Assembly (NCBI RefSeq): GCF_900187045.1
Contig: NZ_LT906453.1
Span: forward strand, 1,116,001 to 1,180,000
Reading direction: 5' to 3'
DNA: 64,000 bases
DNA from: Dermatophilus congolensis
GTDB lineage: Bacteria > Actinomycetota > Actinomycetes > Actinomycetales > Dermatophilaceae
Notes under the pieces: model-generated
Databases searched by the model: none
Seen by the model: only the letters and a program-made list of their open reading frames with translations
What the model was told of the DNA's origin: nothing
Position numbers and translations under genes: made by a program
In this document: piece by piece, positions 49,948-58,312 of the stretch
Numbering within the stretch: position 1 is the stretch's first letter
How the letters are laid out: every line of letters begins with the position of its first letter

Positions 49948-51261
49948 ATGGTTGAACCCCTGGATGCAGTAGATGTCATCCGTACCAAGCGTGACGGTGG
50001 CGAGCTGAGCGATACCCAGATTGCGTGGGTCATTGACGCCTACACGCGCGGCGTTGTCGCTGATGAGCAGATGTCTGCCTTGGCGATGGCTATTTTCCTC
50101 AACGGCATGAACCGCCGTGAAATCGCTCGTTGGACTCAGGCGATGATCGACTCTGGCGAGCGCATGAGTTTCGCGTCGCTGTCGCGGGGCACCACGGACA
50201 AACACTCCACCGGTGGTGTGGGTGACAAGATCACGCTTCCCTTGGCGCCGCTGGTTGCCACTTTTGGTGTGGCCGTTCCGCAGTTGTCTGGGCGTGGGCT
50301 TGGTCACACTGGAGGCACCCTGGACAAGCTCGAAACTATCCCCGGCTGGCAAGCTGCTATCTCCAACGAACGCATGATGGAGATCCTCGAAGACGTCGGC
50401 GCAGTGATTTGCGCCGCAGGATCTGGTTTGGCACCTGCGGACAAGAAGCTCTACGCCCTGCGGGACATCACGAGCACTGTGGAAGCCATTCCGCTGATTG
50501 CCAGCTCGATCATGAGCAAGAAGATCGCTGAAGGAACCGGCGCTCTCGTGCTTGACGTGAAAGTCGGCTCCGGTGCATTCATGAAGAAACTTGAAGACGC
50601 CCGCGAGCTTGCCCGCACCATGGTTGACCTTGGCACCGATGCGGGTGTGCGCACGGTGGCTTTGTTGACGGACATGTCCCGCCCGCTCGGACGCAAAATC
50701 GGTAACACGCTCGAGGTTGAGGAGTCCGTGGAGGTCCTCGCTGGTGGCGGCCCTGCCGACGTGGTGGACCTGACCGTTGCACTGGCAGAGCGCATGCTCT
50801 CTCTGGCTGATGTCAACGTCGGACAAGACGAACTGCGTGCTGCCCTGGCTGACGGTCGTGCCATGGACACGTGGCGCCGAATGATCACCGCTCAAGGCGG
50901 CGACCCCGATGCACCCATGCCACGCGCCACCTGCACTGAAGATGTTTTGGCCGAGAGTGACGGCGTGCTCACCCGCCTGGATGCTCTTTCCGTTGGTGTT
51001 GCCAGCTGGCGCTTGGGCGCAGGCCGCAGCCGTAAAGACGAGCCGGTGCAGATGGGTGCCGGTATCGAAATCCACGTCGAGCCCGGCGCTCGCGTCCGCA
51101 AGGGAGACAAGCTCCTGACACTGCACACGGACACTCCGGAGCGTTTCGCCCGTGCCCTGGAGTCCTTGCAAGGCGGATATGACATCGAAGATGGCGACGA
51201 GGCTCAGGCACGTGCCGCTTCTTTGGCTGATCGCGACATCGTTCTGGAAACGGTGGAGTAA
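49948..51261 (+). CDS. deoA: thymidine phosphorylase
   Basis: 437-residue pyrimidine-nucleoside phosphorylase that splits thymidine and deoxyuridine to base and deoxyribose 1-phosphate. It shows RTKRDGGELSDTQIAWVIDA, DKHSTGGVGDKITLPLAPLV, PQLSGRGLGHTGGTLDKLE and the C-terminal barrel-sandwich domain (GIEIHVEPGARVRKGDKLL). ATG 49948 has GGAG 9 nt upstream; the open frame before it (from 49798) is Arg/His-rich and not coding. It is followed by deoC after 54 bp. Confidence 0.96.
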   Translation: MVEPLDAVDVIRTKRDGGELSDTQIAWVIDAYTRGVVADEQMSALAMAIFLNGMNRREIARWTQAMIDSGERMSFASLSRGTTDKHSTGGVGDKITLPLAPLVATFGVAVPQLSGRGLGHTGGTLDKLETIPGWQAAISNERMMEILEDVGAVICAAGSGLAPADKKLYALRDITSTVEAIPLIASSIMSKKIAEGTGALVLDVKVGSGAFMKKLEDARELARTMVDLGTDAGVRTVALLTDMSRPLGRKIGNTLEVEESVEVLAGGGPADVVDLTVALAERMLSLADVNVGQDELRAALADGRAMDTWRRMITAQGGDPDAPMPRATCTEDVLAESDGVLTRLDALSVGVASWRLGAGRSRKDEPVQMGAGIEIHVEPGARVRKGDKLLTLHTDTPERFARALESLQGGYDIEDGDEAQARAASLADRDIVLETVE

Positions 51262-51315
51262 AGCCACTTTTGCCCGTACGTTCACCCATATACCCCCCCC
51301 TGATTAGGAGAGCGC

Positions 51316-51984
51316 ATGCCCACCCGATCCGATGTGGCCCGCATGATCGACCACACCCTCCTCAAACCCGAAGCAACCCCCGAGCAGGTCGCCGAGCTTG
51401 TTGCTGAAGCCGCTGACCTAGGCACGTTCTCTGTGTGCGTGTCGCCGAACATGCTTCCCGTTCAGGTACCCCAAGGCGTGGCTGTGGCCACGGTATGTGG
51501 TTTCCCTTCGGGAGCTCACGCCAGTGAAGTCAAGGCGGCAGAAGCTGCTCGCAGTGTCGCTGACGGTGCTGATGAGGTCGACATGGTTGTCAATCTCTCC
51601 CTGGTCAAGACTGGGCGCTTCGATGAGGTTGAGGCTGACATCCGCGCGGTTCGGCAGGCATGCCCCACCGAGGGTGATCGCCCGGTTCTCTTGAAGGTCA
51701 TCATCGAGTCTGCTGCGCTGAGCGATGATGAGATCGTGGCGTGCTGCACCGCAGCCGAGCGTGCGGGCGCCGACTTTGTTAAGACGTCCACTGGTTTCCA
51801 CCCTGCGGGTGGTGCCTCTGTCGAAGCAGTCGCTTTGATGGCCAAGACTGTGGGTGGACGTTTGGGTGTCAAGGCCTCTGGCGGTATCCGTACGGCTGAA
51901 GCTGCACTGGCAATGATTGAGGCCGGGGCCACGCGTCTGGGCTTGTCGGGTAGCCGCGCTGTCCTTGACGGCATCGGAGGCTGA
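51316..51984 (+). CDS. deoC: deoxyribose-phosphate aldolase
   Basis: 222-residue class I aldolase that cleaves 2-deoxyribose 5-phosphate to glyceraldehyde 3-phosphate and acetaldehyde. The Schiff-base Lys is K156 in [16 protein letters not shown], and K186 in [10 protein letters not shown] is the second active-site Lys. [15 protein letters not shown] opens the protein. TTAGGAGAG precedes the ATG and a run of eight C lies at 51293-51300. It completes deoxynucleoside breakdown into central metabolism. Confidence 0.96.
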   Translation: MPTRSDVARMIDHTLLKPEATPEQVAELVAEAADLGTFSVCVSPNMLPVQVPQGVAVATVCGFPSGAHASEVKAAEAARSVADGADEVDMVVNLSLVKTGRFDEVEADIRAVRQACPTEGDRPVLLKVIIESAALSDDEIVACCTAAERAGADFVKTSTGFHPAGGASVEAVALMAKTVGGRLGVKASGGIRTAEAALAMIEAGATRLGLSGSRAVLDGIGG

Positions 51985-51989
51985 AAATC

Positions 51990-52029
51990 GGGCGGTTCAG
52001 GGTTGCGCGCGCCGTGCCCTGAACCGCCC
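51990..52029 (+). terminator. terminator after deoC
   Basis: 13-bp perfect arms GGGCGGTTCAGGG (51990-52002) and CCCTGAACCGCCC (52017-52029), 14-nt loop, 5 bp after deoC. Weak U tract, so some read-through to the mutase gene is possible. Confidence 0.8.
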
Positions 52030-52087
52030 ATAGCCGTGCTTTCGGCGCGCATCCACGGCTGACGTGGCATCACGAGCAAGGAGAAGC

Positions 52088-53773
52088 ATGATGCGCCCCG
52101 AGGTAACACCTGAACTGATTGAACATGCACGTACGTGGGCTGCCCACGATCCTGATGAGTCTGACCGGGCCACGATCCTTGCGCTCGCTGACGCTGCGCA
52201 GGCTGGGGATGAGGAAGCTGCGGCTGATTTGGTGTCGCGTTTTTCTGGCCCGTTGATGTTCGGTACAGCTGGACTTCGGGCAGCGGTAGGTGCGGGGGAG
52301 AGCCGCATGAGCCGTGCGGTGGTGATTCGGGCCACAGCTGGGCTGGTTGCCTATTTGACCAAAGAGCTGGGGCAAGCCCCGACTGTCGTTTTGGGTTGTG
52401 ATGCCCGTCATGGTTCTTCGCAGTTCCTTCGCGATGCAGCGCAGGTGGTTTCTGCAGCTGGGGGTACTGCTCTTGTGCTTCCGGAGAAGCTTCCTACGCC
52501 GGTGACGGCGTTCGCGGTTCGCCGTTTGGGGGCTGATGCGGGTGTGATGGTTACTGCATCCCATAACCCGCGGGAGGACAACGGGTACAAGGTGTATTTG
52601 GGTGGGCGTGCTGCTCGTGGCGCCGCGGAGGGAGTACAGATCGTTCCGCCTGCTGATAAGGGGATTGCCGAGTGCATCGCAGCTGCTCCTTTCGCTGATG
52701 AAGTTCCGCGTGATGAAGCGCGCGTGCAGCACGTTGAGCCAGCGTTGTGGGAGGAGTACGTGAATCGGGCTGCCTCGTTGGCGGTGAGTGATCCTGCACC
52801 GATTCGGATTGTGTTGACGCCTATGCATGGTGTTGGTGGTGCGACTGCGGTGGAGGTGTTGCGCCGGGCAGGGTTCACCGACGTTCATGTTGTTCCTGAG
52901 CAGGCTGAGCCGGATCCAGATTTCCCGACGGTTGCGTTCCCAAACCCAGAGGAGCCTGGTGCTCTTGATTTGGCGTTGGGGCTGGCTCGGCAGGTAGAGG
53001 CGGATGTGGTGATTGCGCTGGATCCGGATGCCGATCGTTGTTCTGTGGGTACCTGTGGTCCTGATGGGTGGCGTCAGCTCACTGGTGATGAGATTGGTGC
53101 GTTGCTGGGGGAGCAGGCAGCGGCAGATTCTTCGCGGGTGGGTGACACTTTGGCGAACTCGATTGTCTCGGGTCGGCTGCTTTCTCGCATCGCGCAGGCG
53201 CATGGGTTGCAGCATCAGGCCACGTTGACTGGCTTTAAGTGGATTGCGCGTACTGAGGGGCTTCGTTTTGGGTATGAGGAGGCTATTGGGTACTGCACTG
53301 ATCCGATGGGGGTTCGGGATAAGGATGGCGTAACGGCGGCGGTGCGGGTTGCTTCGCTTGTCTCAGCGTTGGCTAAGCAGGGTCGGAGCCTCTCTGATGC
53401 TTTGGATGATCTTGCCCGTGCTCATGGGTTGCACGCGACGGCGCAGTTGTCGTTCCGGGTAGCGGATACGGCGTTGATTGCAGATGCGATGGCTCGGTTG
53501 CGCGCGACGCCGCCCAGTGCGTTGGCTGGGTCTGAAGTGAAGCAGGTCGCGGATTTGGCTGACGGGTATGAGGGGTTGGCTCCTACTGATGGCATGTTGT
53601 TTATCACTGCCGATAACGACCGGGTGATTGCTCGTCCTTCAGGCACTGAGCCGAAGTTGAAGTGTTACTTGGAGGTTGTGGTACCGGTGAGTGGTGAGCA
53701 GGTGCCGCGGGGTGAGGCTGCGCAGCGATTGGCGCTGTTGAAGGAGGACATGCGCGCTGCGGTCGGTTTGTGA
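52088..53773 (+). CDS. phosphosugar mutase (PMM/PGM family), possible phosphopentomutase
   Basis: 561-residue alpha-D-phosphohexomutase. The phosphoserine loop is VMVTASHNPREDNGYKVY, the metal loop ALDPDADRCSVG, the sugar loop FGYEEAIGYC and the phosphate loop ARPSGTEPKLKCYLE. Members of this long form act on glucose, mannose or pentose phosphates. No deoB-type phosphopentomutase is in the locus, and a relative (pmmB) sits beside deoD in M. tuberculosis, so conversion of (deoxy)ribose 1-phosphate to 5-phosphate is a reasonable inference. ATG 52088 (or 52091) follows AAGGAGAAGC. Confidence 0.9.
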   Translation: MMRPEVTPELIEHARTWAAHDPDESDRATILALADAAQAGDEEAAADLVSRFSGPLMFGTAGLRAAVGAGESRMSRAVVIRATAGLVAYLTKELGQAPTVVLGCDARHGSSQFLRDAAQVVSAAGGTALVLPEKLPTPVTAFAVRRLGADAGVMVTASHNPREDNGYKVYLGGRAARGAAEGVQIVPPADKGIAECIAAAPFADEVPRDEARVQHVEPALWEEYVNRAASLAVSDPAPIRIVLTPMHGVGGATAVEVLRRAGFTDVHVVPEQAEPDPDFPTVAFPNPEEPGALDLALGLARQVEADVVIALDPDADRCSVGTCGPDGWRQLTGDEIGALLGEQAAADSSRVGDTLANSIVSGRLLSRIAQAHGLQHQATLTGFKWIARTEGLRFGYEEAIGYCTDPMGVRDKDGVTAAVRVASLVSALAKQGRSLSDALDDLARAHGLHATAQLSFRVADTALIADAMARLRATPPSALAGSEVKQVADLADGYEGLAPTDGMLFITADNDRVIARPSGTEPKLKCYLEVVVPVSGEQVPRGEAAQRLALLKEDMRAAVGL

Positions 53774-53898
53774 TCGAGGCGGTGGGGCGGGGTGTCTGTT
53801 GTGGGCGTCCTGCCCCACTGTTGTGGGGATGAGGGTGGTTTCTTGGCTATGGGCGGCGCTGCCTGGCCTTGGTGTGCTCGCTTAGACTTGAGGGCATC

Positions 53899-55413
53899 AT
53901 GACGAACGATTCTTCGAACTCTGAAATCCTTCCGGTTGTTCCTCGTCTGCGTGTGGCTCCGAGCCCGACGGGTGACCCGCACGTGGGTACCGCCTACATG
54001 GCGTTGTTTAATCTGGCGCACGCGCGTAAGCACGGTGGTGACTTTGTGCTGCGGATCGAGGATACGGATCGCTCGCGGTATCGAGAGGATTCTGAGCAGC
54101 AGATTTATGACACGTTGGACTGGTTGGGGTTCACGTGGAGTGAAGGGCCAGACAAGGGCGGTCAGTATGCGCCGTACCGTCAGTCGGAGCGTCTTGATAC
54201 GTATCGGCCGTATGTTGATCGGTTGATCGAGCAGGGGCATGCTTATTACTGCTGGTGTAGCTCTGAGCGTTTGAAGCAGATGCGTGATGAGCAGGCCAAA
54301 ACGAAGCAGGCGAACACGGGATATGACCGGCTGTGTTACGGGAAGACTCGTGAGGAGCGTGCGCAGTTGCCGGGGTTCACAGAGACTCCGGTCGTGCGGA
54401 TGCTTATTCCTGATGATGTTCCGCTGGTTTTTGATGATGTGATTCGTGGTGAGGTTAAGGCACCTCGTCCGGATGATCAGGTCATTTTGAAGGCTGATGG
54501 GTTCCCCACCTATCACATGGCCGTGGTGGTTGATGATCACGAGATGGGGATCACGCATGTGGTGCGTGGTGAGGAGTGGATTAGTTCTACGCCGAAGCAT
54601 TTGTTGTTGTACCGCTGGTTGGGGTTGCAGGCGCCGGCGTTTGCGCACATGCCGTTGTTGCGTAATACGGATAAGTCGAAGATCTCGAAGCGGAAGAACC
54701 CTGCTGCGCGGCTGACTTGGTTTAAAGAGCAGGGATATTTGCCTGAGGCGTTGGTTAACTTCCTTGCGCTGTTGGCTTACCCGCCGGCGCGTGATGCTGA
54801 GGGTAATGAGGTTGAGGTTTTTTCGTTCCAGGATTTCACGGAGCGTTTTGAGTTTTCGCAGATCAGCCCGGTAGGCCCCATTTTCGATTTGACGAAGTTG
54901 GACTGGCTGAACGGTGTGTATATTCGTTCGCTTCCTGTGCCTGAGTTAACGGGGCGTTTGCTGCCGTTCTTGCAGGCTGAGGGGATTATTGGTCAGCAGC
55001 CGACGCCGCGTGATCTTGAGGTGTTGGAGGGGGTGACGAAGCTGATTCAGCCGCGTTTGGTGCATTTGACGGGTGCTGCGCAGCAGGTGCGTCCGTTCTA
55101 TATCGCTGATGAGGACCTTGAGGTAGCTGAGGACGCGAGGGCACAGCTGAAAGAGTCCGCTCCGGAGGTTCTTGATGCCGCGATTGCTGCTCTTGAGGCG
55201 ATCTGTGATGAGGAGTTCACGCACGATCGGGTTGAGACGGCACTGCGTTCTGCTGTGGTTGAGGCAATGGGCATTAAACCGAAGTTCGCTTTTGGTCCGG
55301 TGCGGGTGGCTGTTTCTGGTCAGAAAGTGTCACCGCCGCTGTTCGAGTCGATTGAGATTTTGGGTAAAGAGTCTGCGCTGAATCGGATGCGGTTGTTGCG
55401 GGCGTCGTTGTGA
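53899..55413 (+). CDS. gltX: glutamyl-tRNA synthetase
   Basis: 504-residue class I GluRS. The HIGH-type motif is in PSPTGDPHVGTAYMALFN and the KMSKS-type motif in DKSKISKRKNPA; FVLRIEDTDRSRYREDSEQQ and FPTYHMAVVVDDHEMGITHV are family features. ATG 53899 has GAGGGC upstream and TAGACT at 53883-53888 may be the -10 box. With GlnRS also present, it may be discriminating (tRNA-Glu only), but the anticodon-binding residues that decide this were not resolved. Its stop overlaps the HAD gene (GTGA). Confidence 0.96.
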   Translation: MTNDSSNSEILPVVPRLRVAPSPTGDPHVGTAYMALFNLAHARKHGGDFVLRIEDTDRSRYREDSEQQIYDTLDWLGFTWSEGPDKGGQYAPYRQSERLDTYRPYVDRLIEQGHAYYCWCSSERLKQMRDEQAKTKQANTGYDRLCYGKTREERAQLPGFTETPVVRMLIPDDVPLVFDDVIRGEVKAPRPDDQVILKADGFPTYHMAVVVDDHEMGITHVVRGEEWISSTPKHLLLYRWLGLQAPAFAHMPLLRNTDKSKISKRKNPAARLTWFKEQGYLPEALVNFLALLAYPPARDAEGNEVEVFSFQDFTERFEFSQISPVGPIFDLTKLDWLNGVYIRSLPVPELTGRLLPFLQAEGIIGQQPTPRDLEVLEGVTKLIQPRLVHLTGAAQQVRPFYIADEDLEVAEDARAQLKESAPEVLDAAIAALEAICDEEFTHDRVETALRSAVVEAMGIKPKFAFGPVRVAVSGQKVSPPLFESIEILGKESALNRMRLLRASL

Positions 55414-56156
55414 CGCGCGGCAGTGTGGATTGGTCTGCTCCGGTTCGGGCCCTGATTCTCGACATTGATGACACGTTGCTGGATACGCAGCAGGCGATGC
55501 GTCAGGCGTGTTGTCGTGGGGCGGGGGCTGCCTGGCCTGGGCAGGCTCCGCCGGTGTGGCAAGCGGTGTCGGATGTGTTTTACGAGGATCCTGAGGGCTA
55601 TTTCGATGCCTATACGCGTGGGGAGCTTGAGTTCTCGCTGATGCGGGAGTCGAGGTATCTACGTGCATGCGCTGAGGTTGGTCTGGGCACTTCGGGGTTT
55701 GAGGAGTTCGAGGCTGCGTACCGGTTGGCGTTTAAGCAGTCTCAGACAGTTTTTGATGATGTGGAGGAGTTTTTTGCCTCTGTTGAGGCTGCTGGTGTGC
55801 CGGTGTGCTTTGTGACGAATTCTGGTGCTGAGCAGACAGCTGTGAAGCTGGAAGTGTCGGGGTTGGCTGGTCGTGGCTGTGTTGTTACGACGGACACTTT
55901 GGGTGTGGGTAAGCCTGATCGGCGTGTTTTTGATGAGGCGTGTCGGTTGATGGGCGTTGCGTGTGTCGACACGGTGTGTGTTGGTGACACGTTTGGTTCG
56001 GATGTTGTTGGTGGGCGTGGAGCGGGGATGCGGGTTGCGTGGTTGCAGCGCCCGGATAAGCCTGCTCCGCGTCATGCGGAATGGGGGCGCCTAGTTCGTG
56101 ATGAGGGGGTACGAGTGGTTGGGTCGTTGCGTGAGGTAGCGACTTTGCTCGGATAA
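55410..56156 (+). CDS. HAD-superfamily hydrolase
   Basis: 248-residue phosphatase-type HAD protein. Motif I is LILDIDDTLLDTQQAM with nucleophile and acid Asp, motif II VCFVTNSGAEQT, motif III Lys in GVGKPDRRVFDEA, motif IV CVGDTFGSDVVGG. A helical cap domain lies between motifs I and II, as in subfamily I. GTG 55410 overlaps the gltX stop (GTGA). Substrate unknown; small phosphorylated metabolites are typical for the family. Confidence 0.9.
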   Translation: MTRGSVDWSAPVRALILDIDDTLLDTQQAMRQACCRGAGAAWPGQAPPVWQAVSDVFYEDPEGYFDAYTRGELEFSLMRESRYLRACAEVGLGTSGFEEFEAAYRLAFKQSQTVFDDVEEFFASVEAAGVPVCFVTNSGAEQTAVKLEVSGLAGRGCVVTTDTLGVGKPDRRVFDEACRLMGVACVDTVCVGDTFGSDVVGGRGAGMRVAWLQRPDKPAPRHAEWGRLVRDEGVRVVGSLREVATLLG

Positions 56157-56175
56157 GTTCTCATATGTTGAGAAC
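56157..56175. other. inverted repeat after the HAD gene, possible weak terminator
   Basis: GTTCTCA (56157-56163) and TGAGAAC (56169-56175) flank 5 nt and are followed after a few bases by a T run. The rest of the gap up to 56439 shows no supported gene. Confidence 0.4.
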
Positions 56176-56439
56176 ATCTGTTTTTCTCTATTGGCGAACG
56201 CTGTGTCGGGTTTTCTGGATGTATGACGGGATGCGGTTCTCTCCTGATGCATGCTCGTTGAATTCTGAGGAATAGGGCCTATCTAGCGGGTAGGTTGATG
56301 CGTGCTGCCCGTGTGTAGATGTTGGTGAATTTGCTGTTCAATGGGGTTTATGCGGGCATTCAGGTTCCGTTCTGCGGAGATTTTTCTTGCCGCTGAAGTG
56401 AACTCGACCCAACGCGTGACCACGGCGCATGCTGTAGGC

Positions 56440-58248
56440 ATGAAGTCCATAGCGCGTTCGGCAGCTTTCACGCTGACAGCGATCACAGTTATAGCCGGTG
56501 GAGCGTTTACCGCCATTCCGGCCTCTGCCATCACTCCTGCGACCAGCATTGTCGCCGATGGAGACAAGACCGACGGAAACCACGGCTCCAAGGGGAAAAC
56601 CGACGGAAACAAAGGATCCAAGGGGGATAAAGGATCTAAAGGGGACAATCAGGGCGATTGGGATGAAGGTACCGGTGATGGTCCGCACACGGACCCCAAC
56701 CGCAAGCCTGCGCAGCTGAGTGTTAAGAAGGTCGGCAATGTCACTATCCGTGACTTTGACCTAGGCAACCTGGAAGTTGGCCCGGCAAAGAACAAGAAGG
56801 AATTTATTACTCCTGTGCGGGGCATCTTCGTTGCTCCGTCTAACGCGAAGAAGGCTCCCTTGGTGCTGATGGGGCACCTGCGTAGCCCAACATGTTCGGA
56901 CAAGAAGTTCGCGTTCCCTTGTGCTAAGGGCACCACGGAAATGCGCTATGACCGGGGGATGACGTACTGGGCGCAGGCGCTGGCTGAAAAGGGCTATGCC
57001 GTGGTGATCCCGGACTTGAGCCCTGTGTACATCTCCAGGAACGATAACAAGTACGACCAGCAACAAGCATGGCTGCGCGTGATGGAACGCTCCCGTGATG
57101 AGGTGCTTGCTGCGGATGCTGGCAAGAACTCCATCTTCGGTCAGGGCCTGAAGGGCAGCATTGATGCTTCGCACGCCTCGTTGGTTGCCCACTCCCGTTC
57201 GGGTGCAATGGTTCCGGCAGCACAGAAAGCATGGGCTAAGTCTGTTGCTCCGCTGCGCTCGGTGATGACCTACGGCGCGGCTCCTTCTGATGGCCGGGAC
57301 GACTTTGAGTTCTCGCCGCCAGCTGACCCCAGCATACCCTTCTTCTCCCTGCATGGGGCAGAAGATGGCGACGTTGAGTTGATGGCGCCGCTGTGGATGA
57401 CTGAGCACATCGGTCAGAAGCGGAACACGGCAGCTATCTCTGCGGTGGTTCCTGGCTTTGGTCACAACTACATCAACCGTGAGTTCAGCAGCCGTAAGCT
57501 CGATGACCGTAAAGATAAATCGCCTAGCCTGCCGGGCGCTAAGGCTCACGAAAAGATGATGGTGGAGGCCTCTCTGGCGTGGCTGGATGCCACGTTGCGG
57601 GGTAAGACAAACCAGTTCCCGCTCAAGCCAGGTGACCAGCCGCCGGCCACGTTTGCAGGCAAGCCTGCTGAGTGGTTGATGGTTTCGAATGGCCAGCGGT
57701 ACTCCTACCTTGCTGGCACCCATGGCTCTGCTAAGCCGCTTGGTAACGGCACGGCTTTGACGTGCCGCAACTACCCGAACGTCGTGCCTGATGTTGGTCG
57801 AGGCAAGGATGCATGCCCATCGATTCATGAGGGTGTTCTGTTCAACCACTCGCGCATTACGCGAGTGAAGTTGACTCCCGCGGGTGGTGCTCGCTTCACG
57901 ATTCCTGCGGAGGGCTCAAAGAACGGTGCTACCGGAGTCACGGATGCAGCTATCCACTTGATGCCTACCGGCAGCCGCACCGATAAGGAAAAAGGTACGG
58001 CCATCCACGTGACAGTGCGTTTGGATAACGGCAAGGTCTATGAAACTGATGTGCCAGCAACGCACTACGCATTGATGGACAAGAAGACCGATAGGGTCAA
58101 CGGCGAGTACACAGTGAAAACTGTGCGGTTGAAGTTGCCTGACTGGGTGAAGGGCCAGAAAGTCACCGCAGTGGATATCACGGGTGGTTTGAAGAACGTC
58201 AAGGGCGGTTCGGTTGACGTTCGTGGCATTGACCTAATTCACCAGTGA
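56440..58248 (+). CDS. secreted alpha/beta hydrolase with a charged Gly-X-Y linker
   Basis: 602-residue precursor with a signal peptide (MKSIARSAAFTLTAITVIAG, cleavage near IPASA). A linker (about 43-80) carries GSKGKTDGN and five consecutive charged Gly-X-Y triplets (GNKGSKGDKGSKGDN). The hydrolase domain has the nucleophile in LVAHSRSGAM (S252), Asp309 in HGAEDGDVE and His342 in GFGHNYIN, plus a likely disulfide CSDKKFAFPC. A C-terminal beta-rich domain of about 230 residues ends VRGIDLIHQ. The family resembles extracellular lipase/cutinase-like esterases; substrate unknown. ATG 56440 is chosen for the signal peptide; the open frame upstream to 56341 lacks support. Confidence 0.82.
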   Translation: MKSIARSAAFTLTAITVIAGGAFTAIPASAITPATSIVADGDKTDGNHGSKGKTDGNKGSKGDKGSKGDNQGDWDEGTGDGPHTDPNRKPAQLSVKKVGNVTIRDFDLGNLEVGPAKNKKEFITPVRGIFVAPSNAKKAPLVLMGHLRSPTCSDKKFAFPCAKGTTEMRYDRGMTYWAQALAEKGYAVVIPDLSPVYISRNDNKYDQQQAWLRVMERSRDEVLAADAGKNSIFGQGLKGSIDASHASLVAHSRSGAMVPAAQKAWAKSVAPLRSVMTYGAAPSDGRDDFEFSPPADPSIPFFSLHGAEDGDVELMAPLWMTEHIGQKRNTAAISAVVPGFGHNYINREFSSRKLDDRKDKSPSLPGAKAHEKMMVEASLAWLDATLRGKTNQFPLKPGDQPPATFAGKPAEWLMVSNGQRYSYLAGTHGSAKPLGNGTALTCRNYPNVVPDVGRGKDACPSIHEGVLFNHSRITRVKLTPAGGARFTIPAEGSKNGATGVTDAAIHLMPTGSRTDKEKGTAIHVTVRLDNGKVYETDVPATHYALMDKKTDRVNGEYTVKTVRLKLPDWVKGQKVTAVDITGGLKNVKGGSVDVRGIDLIHQ

Positions 58249-58274
58249 AAATGATGTAGTCACCTCACATGGTG

Positions 58275-58310
58275 AAATCCCGCCGCGCTCACCAGAGCGC
58301 GGCGGGATTT
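58275..58310. terminator. bidirectional terminator between secreted hydrolase and glnS
   Basis: 16-bp perfect arms AAATCCCGCCGCGCTC (58275-58290) and complement (58295-58310), loop ACCA, T-rich tail on the plus strand and A-flanked on the other side. Serves both convergent genes. Confidence 0.92.
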
Positions 58311-58312
58311 TC

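Noticed and set aside
49822-51285. 487-residue open frame opposite deoA
   Set aside because: Covers a clear thymidine phosphorylase gene; no recognisable motifs in the antisense frame.
52070-53215. 381-residue open frame opposite the phosphosugar mutase
   Set aside because: No motifs; plus strand encodes an intact mutase.
56560-56650. Short repeats that could suggest a CRISPR or minisatellite
   Set aside because: They are degenerate in-frame Gly-X-Y codons of the secreted hydrolase, without spacer structure.
56761-57849. 362-residue open frame opposite the secreted hydrolase
   Set aside because: Low-quality composition (Arg, His, Cys); the plus frame has signal peptide and catalytic triad.
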